NCBI GenBank assembly: GCA_001179505.1
Contig: CDMY01000248.1
Location: 46,159-110,158 of the forward strand
Source of the DNA: Vitrella brassicaformis
Lineage: Eukaryota; Sar; Vitrellaceae
Direction: 5' to 3'
Length of the DNA stretch: 64,000 nucleotides
Shown here: positions 60,635 through 64,000 of the stretch, piece by piece
Layout of the letters: each line of letters begins with the position of its first letter
Position numbering within the stretch: position 1 is the first letter of the stretch
The notes under the pieces: model-generated
Databases searched by the model: none
What the model saw: the letters and a program-made list of their open reading frames with translations, nothing else
What the model was told of the DNA's origin: nothing
Position numbers and translations under genes: made by a program

Positions 60635-60757
60635 CTTCAACAGAAGGAAATCGCTGCCGCTACAGAAGGAAGCCACAGAAAGGAGACAGCCAAAGACGGC
60701 GGCAAGAGGAGAGCTGTTGGTTTTGAGGCGAATAAGAGCGGGATCTTGCCGGGATCT

Positions 60758-61750
60758 ATGTCGGAGCAAGCTGCAGTCAAGAAGTCCAGCCGGCGCGGCA
60801 CTTCTCTGGATGAGATGTGTGCAAGAGCCAACAGCGAGAGGAGAGGGACGTTGCTTGCTTGCGCGTGGTGGCTGCATCGCGAGCGGACCTGTAGTGAGGC
60901 TCAGATGGTGCGGCTTGCTCGGGATGGTTTCGGGCTGATGTGCACGAGAGAAGACGGCTCGACTACCAGCCACTTCCTCGCACTTCCCGAGAAACTGGAA
61001 GACACGGCTACTTATGCGGACCTGGAGCGGCAGCTGGACACCTTGTGGGCATCATGCAGCTGCTTCTCGTTCCCGAAGGGTGTGGCAGTGTTCTTTCTGC
61101 TCTTCACAACTGCAATGCTGCTGATAGCAGTTGTGGATTTCGTGTGGATTGGCGAGCGCAAGAGGGTTTCGTTCGGTCCAACCAAGACGATCCTGCGCAC
61201 ATTTGGCCCGCGCCCTGACCTCATCCTGTCTATTCTCTGCCTGAGCAACCTCCTGACCGCCTGTCTTGCCTACTTCTTCGCGGTGAAGCTGAGACTGTCG
61301 CTAGCGGCCCGTCTGTCGTGGTGCCTAGGAGGGCTCTTTCTTGGCTATCCAGTCATCACACGCTTGCTGATCCTGAAGCACCAAGTGAGAACGGGGGACC
61401 GACTTGACACGACCATGGGAAACCGGCGTGTGTGCTCTTCATTGTGTGACGCATTTGGACAGGTCGATCGCAACCCAGCTTACAAAACACCGAGTGTGAC
61501 AACTCTTGCAATCCTGGTGAGATAGATGGCTGCTAAGCGAAATGCATCGAATCATGTTTCAGATGTGTGTGTTTTGTTCACTCTCAGGTTGCTTTGGCTG
61601 CGGCCGTTGTTGCCCTCGTGTTTGCCCTGCCGCCAGAGATGAAGGCTCAACTCATGATGCGCCTCGGTGCGATGTGGGACACGATTGTGGGCAATGCAGT
61701 GCAAAGGCACAACGACACGGCCACCGATCCCACGCACACATCGGAACTGT

Positions 61751-61752
<2 letters not shown>
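60758..61752 (+). CDS. Unknown protein with about four transmembrane helices
   Basis: Two exons in phase, 60758-61516 and 61588-61752 (TAG), giving 307 residues. Hydrophobic segments are visible at about residues 110-132 (VAVFFLLFTTAMLLIAVVDF), 160-183 (LILSILCLSNLLTACLAYFF), 190-212 and 254-272 (VALAAAVVALVFAL). The N-terminal 100 residues are soluble, Ser/Arg-rich and contain several Cys. I recognise no family motif. An (AG)n microsatellite starts at the stop codon. The ATG at 60758 is preceded by an in-frame non-ATG extension of four codons, so the start is well supported. Confidence 0.65.

Positions 61753-61779
<27 letters not shown>
61751..61779. repeat. (AG)n microsatellite
   Basis: About 14 AG units beginning within the stop codon of the four-pass membrane gene, so they lie in its 3' UTR. 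Confidence 0.9.
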
Positions 61780-61781
<2 letters not shown>

Positions 61782-62279
61782 AGGGGTGTGCATAGAATTA
61801 GCTGACTGGCTGCGATGCCTTCCTTTTTGAGGCAAGACTGGCTGATTGCTTGCTTGTCACGTGCTCCACACACTGACCTTGCGAGATAACGTGGCGATTG
61901 TGTGTGTGTTGATTCCATCTGTCGACCGGCGAGCTACGGGTCAGGACCAGTGAGAGTGTGCAAAGAGTCGCTGTGCACTCACTCGTCATTTTGACAGGGG
62001 CTTGGCCGGTCGAGAGATGAATCTGATGCACACACACACATCACAGTGGTCGCGAATGAATGCTGTTCTCCTTATGGCGGGCGATGCGTGCGGTGTATAG
62101 GCAAAGACGATGTCAATTCCGATTGGTATCTGTCAGTTGATTGTACAATGGTGCCCTTTAGGCTGAGGACAGTACACGTACTTTGACCCAGGTATGAAAA
62201 ATGAAGTATGGACACACATTCACTGTCCCAATAAAGCTCCACTCGAGACACATCACCAAAATACACACGAAAAACCATG
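61780..62279. other. Convergent spacer
   Basis: About 500 bp, unusually AT-rich near 62090-62280 for this window. No coding exon or RNA gene was supported. Confidence 0.55.
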
Positions 62280-64000
62280 CTAAAGTCTTCTTAGGCTCGC
62301 GAGCGCCACCATGCAAGGCGCCAGTACCCACCACCATGTACAGGGCTCCCTCCACCAGTCAAACCAGAACAGGACCGCCACAATATGTCTTCTCGTCTTT
62401 GTTCTACATGAGCGTCCCCCGTCACTCTTGGCGATAGCCAGGAAACCAGGCGGCGGGTCACTCAGGTCAATTACCTCCTCTGCTTCGAAAAGGGTGGACC
62501 CCAGGGGTATGGAAGGGCGTTGGACAACTTCCTGTTCGACGGAAAACGACTGAGAGGGGTCGCCTGCTGACCACGACGCCTGCAGAAGGAGAGACACAGA
62601 GACATCGGCTCAGCTGACCTCTACTCGTATTGTTCTCTCACCTTAACGACAAGAGGACCTGAGATGGCCTGATTGTCGGCAGTAGGCTCGTTAGTCACGT
62701 AAACGGCGAGCCTCAGCAGAAAACTCTCGTCGGACCCCGTCCCATTAGCCAAATGGTAAGATATCTTTATATCGTCCAAACTCTCGCCTTGCACAGCCTC
62801 CGCTTCTCCCTCCCCCTCGTCTATGTCCTGCCCAATCATTGGGACAGCCGGGGTGTCAACCGTGGTATTTAGCTGCTCAGCTGGCTCCTCAAGGGAATCC
62901 GTGGTATTCAGCTGCTCAGCTGGCTCCTCAAGGGAATCGACTTCCTGAGGGGCCGCTGTGGACGCATCTAGTGTCGGGCTGTCTGGTACAGCAACGCCGC
63001 CTCCCCCACCCTCGCAGACGATGTTTGTCCTTCTGTCGTTGAGCAGGCTCTCAGGCTGGATCTCTGCCTGGCACGGCCTCGCTAGCTTGAAGGGACCACT
63101 CACATGGAAAGTCACAACGTCACCTGAGACAAGACTTCAGTGCGGAAGGCTCTCTGCGTGCACTGACTCCGATGGGATGCTGGGAGTACCATTGGTCTTT
63201 GGCCTCTTTTTCAGCCGAAGGGTGAGCCGAACCGCATGGGTGATCTCGGGGGCCATCGAACTGCCCACATACGGAAGCGGACACACACGTAATTACACCC
63301 ACACTCCTACTTAGTGCATACCGTACCCGATGGTAAGGCTTTGGATGCTGTCGAACATGCTGCTGTCGCTCACTCGGAAGCCCTTGATGGCGTAGTTGGC
63401 GGAAACTACCATCCCGGACTCGGCCTGAAGGAGGCACACGTGGGTAAGACGACCCCTGTGTCTCTGCAAGGAGTATGATGGATGACCTTGACAACGACAG
63501 CGAAGGTAGGCACATCTTCTGTGGAGCTTGCTGGAGTCACCATGTCAATGTCGATGAAGAACTCGCCTATGCTGCTCCACCCAACAGGAAAGAGCTCGAC
63601 CTTCTCAGCCTGTCGAAGATGCGCGCAGGTGCTTACTTCTCTGATATGTCTCGTGTTCGTGTCTCACGTCAAGTGTGATGTTAGTGCCGATGCCCCCTGT
63701 GCGGATCTGCGGGTCGTCTGGTAGAGTGAAGCCCTCATACAAGAGGACTTGGATGGTGCCCTTCTCCACCGTCACAGTGGGCGTGAAGAAAAAGTGAGCC
63801 ACGACACGGGCGGCCAAACTCGGCACATAAGATATCTAAAACGCAAATAAGATGTCTTAAGCCATCCATGTCAGTGTCACGTACCCGAGCCTTCATCTCC
63901 TGTATCGGTGGCGGCATCACTTGCTCGGCGATCATTCGGGGCACCGTGCGGCTGACATCCTTGTAGCGATTACTCACATGGAGGCTCCATTGCTGGCCGG
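62280..64000 (-). CDS. Unknown beta-rich protein, 5' part beyond the window
   Basis: Seven exons read in one consistent frame: from the window edge to about 63884, then about 63838-63670, 63610-63487, 63426-63327, 63258-63192, 63123-62642 and 62580-62280 (TAG). The frame is still open at 64000, so the N-terminus is missing. Alternating hydrophobic strands (VVAHFFFTPTVTVEKGTIQVLLY, FFIDIDMVTP, VTFHVSGPF, ESFLLRLAVYVTN) suggest repeated beta-sandwich units. An acidic linker contains a 13-residue tandem repeat DSLEEPAEQLNTT. The C-terminus ends in a Trp-rich hydrophobic run (IVAVLFWFDWWREPCTWWWV) that could be a membrane anchor. I do not recognise the family. Confidence 0.6.
62872..62945 (-). 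repeat. Two tandem 39-bp coding units
   Basis: Two consecutive copies of a 39-bp unit encode DSLEEPAEQLNTT twice in the acidic linker of the unknown right-edge gene. The copies differ at very few bases, suggesting a recent slippage or unequal-exchange event. Confidence 0.85.

Overview
The window is nuclear DNA from an intron-rich, gene-dense protist. The best guess is a chromerid alga close to Vitrella brassicaformis. That is an inference from style: GC-rich coding exons, many 50-140 nt GT-AG introns with CTGT/TGTG-rich acceptor tracts, ciliary and kinesin genes, PAN/Apple-domain secreted proteins and an EGF-bearing subtilisin. No rRNA, tRNA, CRISPR array, transposon or prokaryotic operon was seen. 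Gene models below were built by chaining exons whose splice phases agree.

Layout. 1-13122 (-): most of a roughly 40-exon CEP290-type ciliary transition-zone protein, running off the left edge and broken by a 300-N gap at 10966-11265. 13399-14598 (+): MCTS1/Tma20 translation factor. 14738-15722 (+): unknown small gene. 15869-17228 (+): membrane short-chain dehydrogenase. 18168-18370: broken inverted copy of part of the RING gene at 43 kb. 18484-21415 (+): secreted subtilisin with EGF modules. 22395-24905 (-): GDP-mannose 4,6-dehydratase. About 25.4 kb (+): orphan protein-kinase N-lobe. 26254-27165 (-): PNKP-phosphatase-like protein lacking its catalytic residues. 27382-28687 (+): METTL24-type methyltransferase-like protein. 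30339-31216 (-): double-CDGSH iron-sulfur protein. 31564-32352 (+): cytochrome b561. 33975-37892 (-): secreted PAN/GH16/PAN protein. 37957-39094 (+): WTAP/FIP37 subunit of the m6A writer. 39774-43966 (+): helical protein with a C-terminal RING-like finger. 44825-48135 (-): TGS1-type cap methyltransferase downstream of MORN-like repeats. 48681-50453 (+): glycosyltransferase-like protein interrupted by an in-frame TGA. 50683-52435 (-): unknown helical protein. 52754-54176 (+): RRM protein. 54561-60433 (-): C-terminal-motor kinesin of KCBP type. 60758-61752 (+): four-pass membrane protein. 62280-64000 (-): unknown protein running off the right edge.

Organisation. Most genes lie in divergent pairs with 64-550 bp between start codons. 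Convergent gaps are often longer (up to about 1.6 kb) and filled with microsatellites. A directional element, consensus YTWAGCTCGCA and usually in two copies 10-20 bp apart, occurs in six upstream regions with a weaker copy in a seventh. It is the best candidate here for an undescribed regulatory system. Other items for follow-up are the in-frame TGA, the catalytically dead PNKP domain, the MORN/TGS1 architecture with a tandemly duplicated exon-intron unit, and a CDGSH protein whose start codon forms its own coding exon and produces a candidate N-myristoylation signal. The genes do not form one pathway. Several concern RNA and translation (MCTS1, WTAP, TGS1, RRM), the cilium and cytoskeleton (CEP290, kinesin) and the cell surface (subtilisin, PAN-GH16, GMD, glycosyltransferase).
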